Positions 47,809 to 60,300 of a stretch of DNA of 64,000 nt are shown here, in pieces. Origin of the DNA: Parasponia andersonii (lineage: Eukaryota; Streptophyta; Magnoliopsida; Rosales; Cannabaceae); assembly GCA_002914805.1 (NCBI GenBank), contig JXTB01000180.1:535655-599654 (forward strand). Direction: 5' to 3'. Position 1 is the stretch's first letter. Each line of letters begins with the position of its first letter. The notes beneath the pieces were generated by a model. That model saw nothing but the letters and a program-made list of their open reading frames with translations, was not told the origin of the DNA and made no database searches. Made by a program: the position numbers and the translations under genes.

Positions 47809-50800
47809 CTACTCATTTGCTTTTTCATCGGTAGGATCGGCTGAGACATCAAATCCAGAAGGAATGAAAACAACATCATCCCACTTTGATGTAGAACTCT
47901 CCTGCAACAAATTTTTTTTTTCAATTCTTTGCTTCCCCAAAGGTAGTATGGTACTACGTTTCATTTTTAGAAATAGAAGAGGTAGAAAATTCACAATATC
48001 TAAAAAAACCAAAAGAATCGTATGGTAAAATTTTCTTGCCCAATGCAGAAAGAATAACTATACCAAAGATACTCACCTTCATCCCCTTTATTACTTCCTC
48101 AAGAACAGCAACCTGTAATAGAAGTGAAAAGTAGGTCCGCATAAAGAAAGACTCTGCAACAGCAAGTCTGCAAATGAGGGGCAAATGGAATCCATACCTC
48201 AATCTCCCCTGGTCTGAAGCCAGGATTTAACCGACCCTGCTCACGGGAAGCTCTTATCAGCGATTTTTCCAAATCCTCCTACAAAGAAAAAGGAAAAACT
48301 GTGATCATGATGTCACAAAAACTAGAATGATGCATATTTAAGGAAGGCAATTTCAAACTAACCTTTCTGAAAAATACTGGACGGTAGCTCTTGTTTTGGC
48401 TCCGTAATATCAAGCTCTTTGACTGTTTAAATATTTCAACAGTTCAAAATGTTAGCTTAGAAATTTATGAAAGAACCAAGAAGCTGTGAATGAAGGTGAA
48501 CGTCTGGGAATCACAACACAAAAGACCAGTGGAAAAAATTATCAGGGTAGACAGAAGACTCAAAATCTCTAGCCACCAAAATGGCCCAACCCACAGCCAA
48601 AAGTGAGCGAAAACAACATCAAATATTCAGCCTGAAACCCTACCCACGAGATTTGTCTAGAAAACGAAATAGAAAAACAAGTAGGGGAGGATAATGATCA
48701 AATAACAAAGAGAAGAAAAATAAAGACAAGATAAAACTAAAGCTATAACGCTTCTAACCAAAGTGTTTTCCACAAAAACAATTAAAGAAAGCAGTAAATC
48801 CTTTAACTCTGGCCACAAAAACTTGGATCTTTTCCCACGTAGATGACAAATCCAGCTCCTTTTCTTAAAAATACAGCTATTCAATTACAAATAACCCAAA
48901 AGATAGCTATCACCGCACAATTCCACATTATCACTGCCATCTTTCCTTTACTCAAACTGAAAGGCTTTCCATTCATTATCACCTAAATATGTTTTTTAAA
49001 AAACGATGGAGTCTTAGAGGTCATCATTAATCAGGTGACTTGGAAAGTAAGCTCATGCAGTCACAGATTCGCAAAAGTTGACCCTGCCTTCCAAGGTTTA
49101 AATTCTCTGATTCATTGATGATACACCACCAAAGAAAAATGTTCATGTACAAAGGGTTGAGAGGGGAAAGTTTCATCATGGGCTCAGATTCTCAATTTCG
49201 GTTAAATCAACTTTTCATGAATGGCATTGACATTTAATCTTGACTTGGAAACCATTTAGGAACATGTGATACAGAAGAATGGACTAAGTCACTCATAAAT
49301 GATAGAAGAGCAAATTTAACAAGGTAATATCCAATATCCATACAGAAAATGTTAATTTTCATAGTTACTGCTTGCTTAACATTGTCATCCCTTCATCCAT
49401 ACATATATAGATTGCAAAATCAATTCAGTTTTATTACCTATTACTCACTCATCAATTTCTTAAAATTTTGGTCCATTGTCCAGAGAAAATAATCCTCACC
49501 AGTAAAATTGAAAATTAATTAAATATTGCACTTTTATCTTTATAAAGTTCAGAACCCTAATCTGTCATTCCATTCAGAATCCTATCCTAAAATACAGACC
49601 TAATGTAGTTTGGCTATATTTAACCTCACCATACAGAAGAAATCAAAAATACATTAAGTAATACACTTTTCCTTGCATTGTCATTAGAAATTATGTGCAC
49701 AATGAGAAAAAATTAACACAAAAGCGATCATCAGGAGGTAGCACTTAAATGGTATTACAATTTTTATGCAACAGCTGCAATGACTCAACAGGGAAAACCG
49801 AGAAAATTGCCAAATGTAATCCTATTTTTCCATGTATATTTACACATCTCCACTTGGTCAGCAATGTTAATGTAACCTGAATAATTTTACACCCATTAAC
49901 TCAAACATCTATATTTCAACAGCTTTTATAGAATTTTACATCAAGAAACCAAGTGTGCCATAAGACTGAGAAGAGAGACAATAACCTGGAAAACGGGAAC
50001 CCCAGGGAAGCCATCATCAGTAACACCCGCCTTTTCTCTCTCCTGACAAAGTAAGCAAATCAAACATCAAATTATTAGGCTGACTGTACATTTGGGATGA
50101 AAAAGGTTGATTTTATCTACTGAAGAATGGTAGTGTGGTACTCATGAACAGTAGCAAAGGAAGGAACGTGCCCACTCAATGACTTCCCAAGATGTTTGAT
50201 GGTATGTGGAATTAAGAATTTGTTTTGGGGTAAATTCCTATAACATGATTAGAATAAATTAATTAAGCTATGATTATTGTTAGATTAAGCTGAATATAAT
50301 TGAAGCAGAAACAGAGGAAAAACAGGGGAAATTAAGGGGATACTAACCAGCAATAGGCTAGGGTATTTACCCTAAACCCTTTTAGGAGTTCTAGAAGAAG
50401 GAGCTCACGCATAAATTCGAAGAACAATGTTACTATTTACACGCAGAAACATCAGCCTTCAAACTAGGGTGCTTTGCCACTCTTAGCACACGGTTTCTAT
50501 TAAGGTGGCAGCAGCTAAGACCTTTTCCCAACTCAGTTTGTGAGATCCTAGAGATCTCTTAGCAATTTCATGGTGTTAAGAGGTTGGAATTGGCTCAAAC
50601 CACGTGCTAAACCACTTTAGGTAAATACTAGATGACATAAGGGAGGGTTGCTTTTCTGCCAAACAGGAAAATTCTTCCCATTCCTTCTAAAAATCTATTT
50701 TGTCCCCCACTATCAGCTTAGCCACCAAATTTTAAATGCCTATAAACAGAAGGCATGTTTCTAATCAGCACACAACAACATTCCATACCATTTAGCAATC

Positions 50801-53672
50801 ACTTTCAGCCATCATTCTCTCTCTCTCTCTTTTTCTGTCATTCTCGTTTTCGGCCACTACAGCTCCTAGAACTTGCATTTTCTTTCATTTGCCCTTCACC
50901 AGACAGCCTAAAATCACTGTCAAATCTTCATATAACACTTAGGGTCATGTTCTAAGTCTAGAATCTTCATTCTAGCAACCTTTACACCTTAGAAATTATC
51001 TATTTGCAGCATTGTATGCACGATCGGCTGTGCTTCTACATAAGCAGTGGCTGATTCCTAGCCTTTCATCCCAATCTATAGTCTAAAAACTCTCTCAATC
51101 ATCCGTGCATTACCTTAGATCAATTCCTTAGACTAAATACCACATTTTATAAGGTCTTGCACAAGTCTAAGTCTCATTTCCATGCATGATCAGATTATGA
51201 TCATCATGTAAATAGCTTCACATTCTCAATTTCTTAGCTACATTATCATCAAACCCACACTTTTATATATTCATACAAGCATCTTAAGTTAGTATTAAAA
51301 GTTAAAAAGAACTCTATAAGGGTTGAGCCATCTAGAGATCCCAATTCTTATGTTGTTTGGTAATTTCTGTACCTAAAGGCAGCTTAAAATAATATAAACC
51401 TATTTTTCTATATTCCTATACTCTATTGTTATTTTCAGCAATTCAAGTTCATTCCAGTAGTCTGGTCCCTTTTACATTTCAGCACCTTTATGTATAGTTA
51501 TTTACATTTCAGCCCTTTAAATTGAGCAATTTACTTTTCAGCACCTTTAATTCAGCAATTTACATTTCTGTACCCTTGATTCCAATTACGTGTCCTTTTA
51601 TTTTTAGATATTTATTTCAGTACATTTAATTATCAGCTTTTATATATAGATCAATAACTAACTTAACTACCCATATCATATCTAACTTACCCTAACTTTT
51701 TTATGCTCAATTATGTTGTCTTTATATTCTGAGTAGCAAACAAGTAATCACTAAAATTCAAAGATAAATTCAAACATAGTATTTTAGGATCTTGATTACT
51801 GATTAGGCCTAAAAGACTTGAATAGGGCTCAAATTGAAAGAGACAAAAAAACACAATTTAGAGAAGGGGTTGAAACAAAGATGAAGATGACGATGATAGT
51901 TGCATCCATTTTAAAAGTACATTAACTTTCTTTGGTAAACTTAATCCCCATAAGATTTAGAGATTTACACAAGAAGACCCTAAAACAACAAAAGGCTTCA
52001 AAATAAAATCCAATCACTTAACAAACGTCTTAGAATTAATAGAAAGTTGGTAACTTTTAACAGAAAAAAAAAAAAAAAAAAAACAAAAGGAGAAAAGACA
52101 AGCTAAGCATTAACTTTGAAAAAGTTCTCTCTTTTTGAGTACAGATTTTATTTTTTTATATTGCTTCTGAGGGCTTCATGCTTCTTGCGTCAAAGTACCA
52201 CCTGTTTGGACCCAAGTCATAAACACATAGCCAACATCATATTCCTTTACTTTCACCAAAACCAAGCTCGTTCTCAAATAAATAAGATTAAAAAAAAAAA
52301 AAAAAAAAAAACCTACAATGGATTCACAAAAGTCTTTCACAAGGTCCCCTCTCAGGTCTCTGGACCCTGCTAAGTAAGCTCGATGCCAACAACAGGTACA
52401 AAATCCCAAATCTTTTTTTTTTTTTTTTTTTTTATGAAATCCCAAATCTTTTATGGTCAGCAAGTCAAGTTGAGTTTGACTAAACAAACCTAGTGATAGA
52501 ATGCATAGATTAGGTCTACGTACGTAAACTACCAACAAAACACTTGGCTTCAAAGCCTGGTAGCCCACAATTGGATAGATGTTAAGTGCTAAAATGTAAA
52601 GCAAAGCAGAATTACAATGAAATGTGGCATCTAGAAAGGTGTTGGAATCGCACAATTATATTGAAACCTCTATAGCTAGAGCAAATCGATTGAAATCTCT
52701 TACACCATTAATTTTTCGAGATCTCTAACCCTTTAAAAAGAAGAGGGAGGGAGGACTATGAAAACACTAGTTTACATCCTACTTACTATAAAACTACTCC
52801 ACCATGTAAAAGAAAAATCAACAACTCATGAAAGTAAGTTTCACATTTCGAACACTCAGTCTTTCTAGTAGATTTCTACACCTTCAAACGTTAAAAGCAC
52901 AATGAAAAACAAATCCCAATAAAATTTAGATGCCTCACCTTAAGCGCATTCTTCACCTGAGAAGTCTCAGGAATCAAGCGAAACGACACCCCATCAACCT
53001 TGAGCTGAAAAACCTGCCAAAACGCACAACCGCATTAAACTCAAATCAATCTTTACGAACTTATTCCGTTAACCAAACAACTCAAAGAAACTAGCTCAAG
53101 ACCTTATTCAAAGCAACAGCCACAACTTTGGACCCGCTTCTCATTCTTGGGTCCAAACTCTCAATCTGCTCAAGAAGTGCCTCAGCATCCTCTTTCTTGA
53201 AACAAAACAACCCAAGAGACTTCCCAGACGAAGCGCCCGAAACCAATACGAACTCCTCTGCCGAGTTGCTAAGCGCGTAGACCGGCACACCCGCCAGGCG
53301 CTCCTCGATGGCCTCGGTGGACATGCCCGTTTGGGGCCGGCGGGGCCGAGAATTGGGCCCCGCGGCGAACCTGGTCGGCCTATCAATCCGAGCCCAAACC
53401 GGGTTCGACCCAGAAGATGGACCCGGTTGGAACCGTGAAATTCCGGCTGCGAATGCGTTCTTTGCGTGGTTTTGAAGGTCGGAGAGGGTGGATTGGAGGT
53501 GGGTTTTGAGGGAAGAAGGGTTGGGGTTGAAGAGAGGGAGTTGGGAGACTTGGTGGAAGAGACCAGAGCAATTGTGTTGGAAGGTGGCGAAGGCTTGTTG
53601 GAGGTTGAGTTGGGGTTGGTCCTGTTTGGTAGGTGAGAAAGTTAAGGGAATCTTGGACTTGCCGAAGTTCAT
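47809..53672 (-). CDS. TIC22: Tic22-family chloroplast protein-import component
   Basis: Tic22 proteins lie in the chloroplast intermembrane space and help preproteins pass from the outer (TOC) to the inner (TIC) translocon. Seven minus-strand exons join in frame: 53672-53103, 53013-52939, 50042-49986, 48422-48363, 48278-48198, 48112-48077 and 47901-47809. They total 972 nt (323 residues, near the usual plant length). Residues 1 to about 60 are Ser/Gln-rich with few acids, fitting a targeting region. The conserved part starts near residue 116: MSTEAIEERLAGVPVYALSN, then GKSLGLFCFKKEDAEALLEQ. Later exons give VSFRLIPETSQVKNALK, FPGVPVFQ, NKSYRPVFFRKEDLEKSLI and VAVLEEVIKGMK. Exons 2-7 are all phase 0. 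Intron 1 starts GTCTTG, a weak donor; the other donors are standard. Intron 2 is 2.9 kb and repeat-rich. The sequence looks closest to Arabidopsis Tic22-III/IV, from memory. The gene appears intact. Confidence 0.92.
50221..51780 (+). repeat. Possible solo LTR or LTR fragment in Tic22 intron 2
   Basis: An insertion-like block with a TATA-like gcctataaacag near 50738 is followed by a CT-rich leader (50818-50830). At about 51465-51590 there is a series of imperfect repeats of ttacatttcagcacctttaa, a pattern seen in U5 regions of some plant gypsy LTRs. The left end may be tgttttgggg at 50221. No matching right end or target duplication was found, so the limits are approximate. Confidence 0.35.
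52401..52452 (-). mobile_element. Micro-insertion: poly(T) tract between 16-bp direct repeats
   Basis: aaatcccaaatctttt occurs at 52401-52416 and 52437-52452, enclosing 20 bases of T-run ending atg. The form is the same as at 15462-15509 and 40298-40347. It lies in Tic22 intron 2, with other A- or T-runs nearby at 52063-52083 and 52291-52311. Confidence 0.6.
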
Positions 53673-53912
53673 TTTCTTGGGAAAAAAAGATGGGAGTGAG
53701 AAACTGTAGGAGGGGATTTTGGAGTTTGTTGGTGAAGGGTTTTGGGTTTTAGGACGACGAAGACTGAAATGTGAAAAGGGAAAGAGAAGAAAACCATGTC
53801 CGACAAATGCTATACTTTGGATTTCCTTTTTTTTTTTTTTGTTTACATTTATCTTGGATAATTATATTTTTATACTTGCCGCTTGACTATTTTCAATATT
53901 TAGTGAGAATCA

Positions 53913-54323
53913 GGGCCATGTTTGGTAGCGAAAAAGAAAATGGGAGGATTGGAAAAAATAGGGGGAAAAAAAAAATGTAAAACAGAGAAAATATTTTTTA
54001 GGGAAAAAAGAAAATTAAGTTAATTTAAAATGACAATTTTATTTCTAATATTATCATTATTTAAAATTAAGTATAAGGGTAGATTTGTAATTTAATTTAT
54101 TAATATACTAACAAAATATTTTCTTTCTAATTTTCTCTTCATTTTTTAGTGGAAAAAATTTGTACGAGTCTCGTCATTTTTTTCCTCCCACTTTTCTCTT
54201 CCTCTTTCCTTTATCTTCCATTTTTCCTCTTACCAGATAACTAAAATTTTCAATTTCTCTCAACTTTTCTATCAAATTTTTTCCTCCTTTTCCATTTTCC
54301 ATCCTATCCTACCAACGTAGCCT
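53913..54323. mobile_element. MITE-like element, family M, copy 1
   Basis: It starts gggccatgtttggtag. Its end, read in reverse, is aggctacgttggtagg, giving imperfect terminal inverted repeats. The arms are purine-rich on one side and pyrimidine-rich on the other. Ends of the type GG..(T)GTTTGGTA are common in plant MITEs. It lies about 240 bp upstream of the Tic22 start codon. Confidence 0.55.
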
Positions 54324-54369
54324 AAAATTTACAAATTTATACCCCATTACCACCAATTTTGAAACTAAT

Positions 54370-54786
54370 GGATTTGTTTGGTAGAGAAGAAATAAAATAC
54401 GAGAGAAGGAAAAATTAAGAGGGAAAGAAAATGTGTAGGATAGAAAGGAACATATTTTTTCTTTATTGTTATTTGGTATGTAGGACAGAATAAAAACTAC
54501 TATATTTTAAAATGATTATTTTGTCTGTTTTATTAAAATTTTAAAAGTAGTGTACAAAATTAATTTGGTAAATTTACTTTTAAACATTAGTAAAAAAACT
54601 TTTTTTCTTATTTTCTCTTCATTTTTTGGAAGAATATATTTGAGTACATCACACCATTTTTTCCCTCTATTTTTCTCTTCTCTTCCCTTTTCCCTCCTAC
54701 CAAACAATTCAAAATTTTATTTCCCTACACTTTTCCTTCAAAAATTTTCTTTCCACTCTTTTTTCCTTCCTATCAAATATAACCTA
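54370..54786. mobile_element. MITE-like element, family M, copy 2
   Basis: It starts ggatttgtttggtagag and ends (reversed) aggttatatttgatagga. An internal cctaccaaacaattc near 54695 repeats the terminal motif. It follows copy 1 by about 47 bp and shares its layout. Confidence 0.5.
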
Positions 54787-55174
54787 AAGTCATCAAAATG
54801 GCACTAATTTAGTAGGTATTTTTAAAAAAACTAATTCATATGTATTTTTTTGTCCAATTAAAATTCATCATGCATGCTTTTTTTTATCGTAAAATGTAGA
54901 AAAAGAAAAAACATTAAATAATATTTATTTTTTCTAACTACTCAAATTATGATAACGATAACTGTTAGATAATGATCCAACAGTTAAAAAACAATACATA
55001 TGGATAAGTAAAAAAAAACTACTAGATTATGGTCCTTATACATATATATTATCTAATAATATTTTTAATTCAAAACTAATTAGAATAATAAATATTAAAA
55101 AGTAAAAGAACCTAGAATATTCTTTTAAAAACTGCTATTAAAATTAGTAACTGAACTAATAACTACTAAAAAAA

Positions 55175-55445
55175 TTCTTAAGTTTTTACATTTTTCTAAT
55201 TATATTCTTTAAATTTTTGTATTTTAGTTGTTAATTTAATTAGTTAAAATTTAAGTTTCAATTATTTTATGAAATTTAAATGATATGTTTGTAAATTTAA
55301 TGGCTAAAATTAGTGATTAGTCCAAAGAATGTAAAAATTTGTTACAAGTTCTAATCTGAATATTAATATTAATAGAAATCAAAATGAAAAATAATAATTA
55401 AACAAACAATCAAAATATAAAATATAAAAATGCAATTGTCTCAAC
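55175..55445. repeat. Dispersed AT-rich repeat, copy 2
   Basis: Ordered similarity to 42590-42860: taagtttttacat, then ttctaatctgaatattaat, then aacaatcaaaatataaa. Confidence 0.4.
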
Positions 55446-55607
55446 TATAAATGAATTCTCTCAATTAAGGTTAGATGTCAATTTTGTGATCAGGCTTTGA
55501 TGATATAAAAACTATACTTTTAAATTGCAAATTCTTATCAAATATCCACCATTTCATTGTAGATTTGTTTTAGAATCCTAAACAGGAATAGTTTCATGGT
55601 ACAAACA

Positions 55608-56284
55608 CCATGGATTAAAATATCATAATATTTGTTGATATTGTCACAACAATATTCGTATTTTCAAGTGTCGATATTGATATTGAGTAGAGCTATTTTT
55701 TCTCGTGTATATATAAAATGTCGATGATGTTGAGGATATATCGATATTGATAAAATATCGATGAAAAATGAGCTAATATCAAGACATTTATGGATATTTC
55801 CGCGACGATATCATTGACATTTTGAAATGTCAATTTTTTTCTAAGTCATTTTTTTAAAATAAAAAATGATAGTGAAAAATATAAATAATCATAGTTTTCT
55901 CTCCACATTAATTTTTGTATATTTTTAATATAATTTAGAACTAGTTATAATCTGTAAGACATTAATATGAGATGTATTAAATAAAATAGTGTTATATGTA
56001 TTATGATTTTAAAATTATGCTATGAAATGAAATTAGATCATTTTTTTACATACGAATATTTTATTGTCTTATATATTATAAATAGCAATTTGTTTAAATA
56101 AAAACTATTATAACTAATATAATATCACTTGTTTTAACATTTTTTAGAATTTATCTTGAAAATTTTGAATTTTAAAATAGATTTCAATAATTTTTTGAAA
56201 TATCTTCGATATCAAAATTATCATCGATATTATCTTAAAACCAAGAGTTGATATCGACACCGATATAAAATTTTTAATCCATGG
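55608..56284. mobile_element. CGATAT-rich element with terminal inverted repeats
   Basis: The left end ccatggattaaaat (55608 onward) and right end attttta atccatgg (to 56284) are inverted copies over about 14 bases. The interior is packed with gatatt, tatcgat and cgatat words, especially near both ends (55660-55760 and 56205-56265). No transposase frame is present, so it would be non-autonomous. Confidence 0.55.
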
Positions 56285-57068
56285 TAAGCACTGCACGCAT
56301 ACTTTATGAAGTACGAGATGGAATTGAGCGCTTAATAATTATACGAACGAGTATAATTCATATATATATATACATTTTTGTGAAAAACACTTTTAAAAGA
56401 TTTTGCGTAAAAATGCGCTTATGCTAAAGATTAATTCGTAAATATACTTTACGTTATAATATGATTAAAATACATGTAGAGAAACACGTTAAAGAAAGTT
56501 TCAAATTTTCCTTTACATGGATCAGACACTTTTCTTGGTGTGACGTTAGTGACTAATACAAATTTTATTTCAGTGGATCTAACGAGATGAACAAAGAGAC
56601 TCGTTTATAAATATTTTCAAAATTAGACCACGTTGTAATATTATATCTAAAATTATTTGATAATTTTTTCTCTAACAAAATTTTAAAATGCATTCTCTCT
56701 AATAACTGCAAACAGCTTTTGCCACAGCACCTCGTCACCACTTGCAACATCTCATCACTATTGCCAATTCTAATCTAAGTTGCACATCCACTTGACTAAG
56801 GTTGAAAAATTTCGACCACACATCCATATTTTGGTTCACATATGTAAAAGGTAAATAAACTGATGAACGAAAACATCTAAATAAACCAATGAACTCTTGA
56901 CCTAAAATATCGAAACCAAAATAAATCACAAACTGAATGAATAAACTTAAAAAATTGAGCTCGATCAGCTTAGGTCTAAGGGAAAATCGGTCGAGAAAAA
57001 AAACATAAAAAAACTTATTGAACAAAAAAAGAGTAATATATGTTTACATAACATGTATACAATATTTT
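56285..57068. other. AT-rich spacer
   Basis: No gene recognised; the minus-strand open frames at 56565-57025 have no known domain. An (AT)n tract at 57069-57091 lies immediately before the copia LTR. Confidence 0.5.
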
Positions 57069-57095
57069 ATATATATATATATATATATATAGATT

Positions 57096-58300
57096 TGTTG
57101 AAAGGGTAGTCTGTTGTTATCTGAGATACTACAACATCACTGTCTGCATTAACTAATAGTGATTTTGGGTTGATGTTGCAACATCACTGGAATATTTGAC
57201 CTGATATTTTTGAACATGTTTGTTCAAATTTTAGAGCTGCATATGATTGAAAATCTATTCAATTAGTTATGTTTTGATCAGAAATATCAATGATTAATAT
57301 TTACTTTGTAGGAAAATTATATTAACATATTTCTTTTTTATTTAGACATATTTTAATGAAGATCGATTATGGTGTGATTGCTAATATTAATTGGTTACTA
57401 TTTCTTAGAATAATCAATCAGATTTTATTTATTGGTTAAATCTATTTGATTATTTTTGACATTTTACAATTTTATGGTGACTATCTTATTATATGAAATT
57501 ATAAATTTTTATATCTTGAGGTGTCATTTCTTTATTAATTTTTAGCTAATTCTTTTTGTGTATGAATACCTTTTATTTGATTGATTTGTATAAAAACAGA
57601 ATTTTTATTACAGGTAACAAATCAATATTTTTTCTAGAAATATTATAAATTTAGCTCTTTAGATAGGCCCGATGTTATAATATCAATATATAGAATCAGC
57701 AACAGTATTAGATCAATCTTGATTGCAAAAATTTTATCCTTGGTTGATCTGATTGGCTTCTAATCAGTATTTATGTTGAGAAAAATGTGCCTTGCAGATT
57801 ACCAAAGATTAGAAGAGCTCAAACACTATATATAGGGGTCTAGGTTAGAGTCCTAAGTGTATTATGTATGTTTGAGATTGTCATTAAAGTAATATTTAGC
57901 TAAATCTATCTATACTTTGTTATTGTGAGACTATGAGGGATTCTTTATTATAAAAGTGCTTAGGAGAAGTACAAGTGCTTCGAGAGAAGTGCAACAAGTC
58001 TTCAGGAGAAGGCAGGTTTTGTAAAATCTTAAGAGAGTTCAGACAGAAAGAATCACATCAAGTCAATGGAAGCTCGTTAGACAGATTAATAAAAGAGTAC
58101 TGGCATGTTGTAATAATTAAAAAAGGAAATCTTTTACATTTGATTGGTATTTGTACTCACGTTATTCTCTAATAATAAGTTTATTTCTTTGGGCGTGGCC
58201 CCTTGGATATAGACTATCAAGAGATAGTTGAACTAAATAAAAATATTATGTATCAAATTTTTACTTTTTAATATTACAACATCTATATTATAATTTTCTG
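57096..58300 (+). repeat. Left LTR of the copia element
   Basis: It contains a TATA-like cactatatatagggg near 57821-57836 and a transcribed leader. The start is supported by the right LTR and the polypurine tract. The 3' limit is uncertain because the right copy is truncated and no primer-binding site could be found; the internal deletion may have removed it. Confidence 0.7.
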
Positions 58301-58639
58301 TATATTCACCTTTCATAATTAATTGAACAATTTATTATATTTGGTAAGCATACAAGAAACAGTCGTAACATTTGTAATAAGTAAGAATATTTGTAATGTT
58401 AATAGAAAAGATAAAGCAAAATCCTAGTCTCTTGTGTTTGATTGAGTCGGCCACTGTCTATGGATAGAAACAACTAAATAAGACCAACTGTGAATAAATA
58501 AACCAAAACCTGAATAAACTTAATTAATAAATAAATAGATAAAATATAATAAATTTGGTTGATTTGGAAAAAGCTGACAAACACCAATGAATACCCTTTA
58601 ATTTAAGAGAATAAGAAGGGATATTTTAATTATCATTAA

Positions 58640-60300
58640 AATGATCTACTGTTCATTAAAAGAATACAAGATCCAGTTCAGAACGAACCCTCTTCAAGGT
58701 TAAAAAGAATCATCCTACTGACCTAATTATAGGTAATAATGAAGATGGTATGATGACCAAAAAAGGAAATATTAATCTGGTATTGTTTCTTTGCTTTACT
58801 TCTTTAATTAAGCCTAAAAATGTTAAAAAAGTTTTACAGGATGATTTTTGGATTAAAGCCATGCAAGAAGAACTAAAACAATTTTATAGGAATAATGTTT
58901 AGACATTAGTACCAAGACAGAATGAAAATATTGTTAGAATCAAATAGATTTTTAAAAATAAATTAGATGAAGTTGGTAATAGTATTAGAAACAAGGCTAA
59001 GTTAATTGCACAAGAATACACTCAGGTGGAAAGTATAGGCTTTGCCCTTGTGGCAAGATTTGAATCTATTCATTTATTGCTTGTTATTGCATGTCACATT
59101 GGTTTTACTTTATATCAAAAGGATGTAAATAGTACTTTTTAAAATGGCTTTTTGAACGAGGAGGTATATGTTGAACAACCCAAGGGTTTTGAAGATCCTT
59201 ACAAACCCTATCATGCTTTCAAACTTAAAAAAGTTTTGTATGGTTTAAAATAAGCTCCTCAGGCTTGGTATGAATATTTGAAAATGTTCTTAGTACAAAA
59301 AGGCTACACAAGAAGGGAAGTAGACAAAATTCTATTCATCAAATACTTTGATACTGATATTATTATTGCACAAATATATGTTGATGATATAGTTTTCGGT
59401 TTTACCTCTAATGATAAAGTGCAGGAGTTTGTGAAACAAATAGAAGAAGAGTTTGAGGTGAGTATGGTAGGTGAACTAACCTATTTTCTAGGTTTACAGG
59501 TGAAGCAGCTGAAAGATAGGATTTTTTTTTTCCAAAGTAAGTATACCAGAAACCTAGTTAAAAAACTTGGATTAGAGTCAACAAAATATATGAATACTCC
59601 TATGAATACAAATCTAAACTGACTAAAGATGAAAATGGAGTCAATGTGGATCTAACTCTTTATAGAAGTATGATAGATAGCTTGTTGTATCTTACAGTTA
59701 GCAGACATGATATTACCTATAGTGTTAGTGTATGTGCTAGATATCAATCGTGTCCAAAGGAATCTCATATTGTTACTAGAAAAAGAATAATCAAGTATGT
59801 TAGTGGTACAATTGATTTTGGTTTTTGGTATTTCAAAGATACTAACATTAATCTTGCAGGTTACAGTAACACAGATTGGGTAGATAACACTGATGATACA
59901 AAAAGTACAACATGGGGTTGTTTCTTTCTTGGAAATAATTTGATTTCATAGCATAGTAAAAAACAAAACTCAATCTCTTTGTCCACAGCAAAGGTAGAGT
60001 ATATTACTGCAGGAAGTTGTTACACACAGTTAGTTTGGATGAAACAAATGCTCAAGGACTACGGTATAGTATTGGATACATTGGTTGTTTATTGTGATAA
60101 CATTAGTGCTATAAATATATCCAAGAATCCAGTACAACACTTTAGGACTAAGTATATAGATATCTGTCATCATTTTATCAGAGATCTTGTTGAGAGCAAA
60201 ATTGTAATGTTAGAACATTTAGAGACAATCAATTAATTGGTAGATATTTTTACAAAAGTTTTTGATTTTCCATGTTTTAATTCTTTAAGAAAAGCCCTAG
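58640..60300 (+). pseudogene. Reverse transcriptase and RNase H remnant of the copia element
   Basis: Translation gives [53 protein letters not shown] and the catalytic block QIYVDDIVFGFTSND near 59370-59415, with YVDD intact. GELTYFLGLQVKQ and YTRNLVKKLGLES follow. RNase H continues with DLTLYRSMIDSLLYLTVSRH (59646 on) and STAKVEYITAGSC (59979 on). Stops interrupt it at several points (for example after NNV near 58900 and in LYGLK-stop-APQAW near 59250). Confidence 0.85.

Noticed and set aside
56565..57025. Minus-strand open frames as a gene
   Set aside because: Short AT-rich frames without domain or start and splice support.
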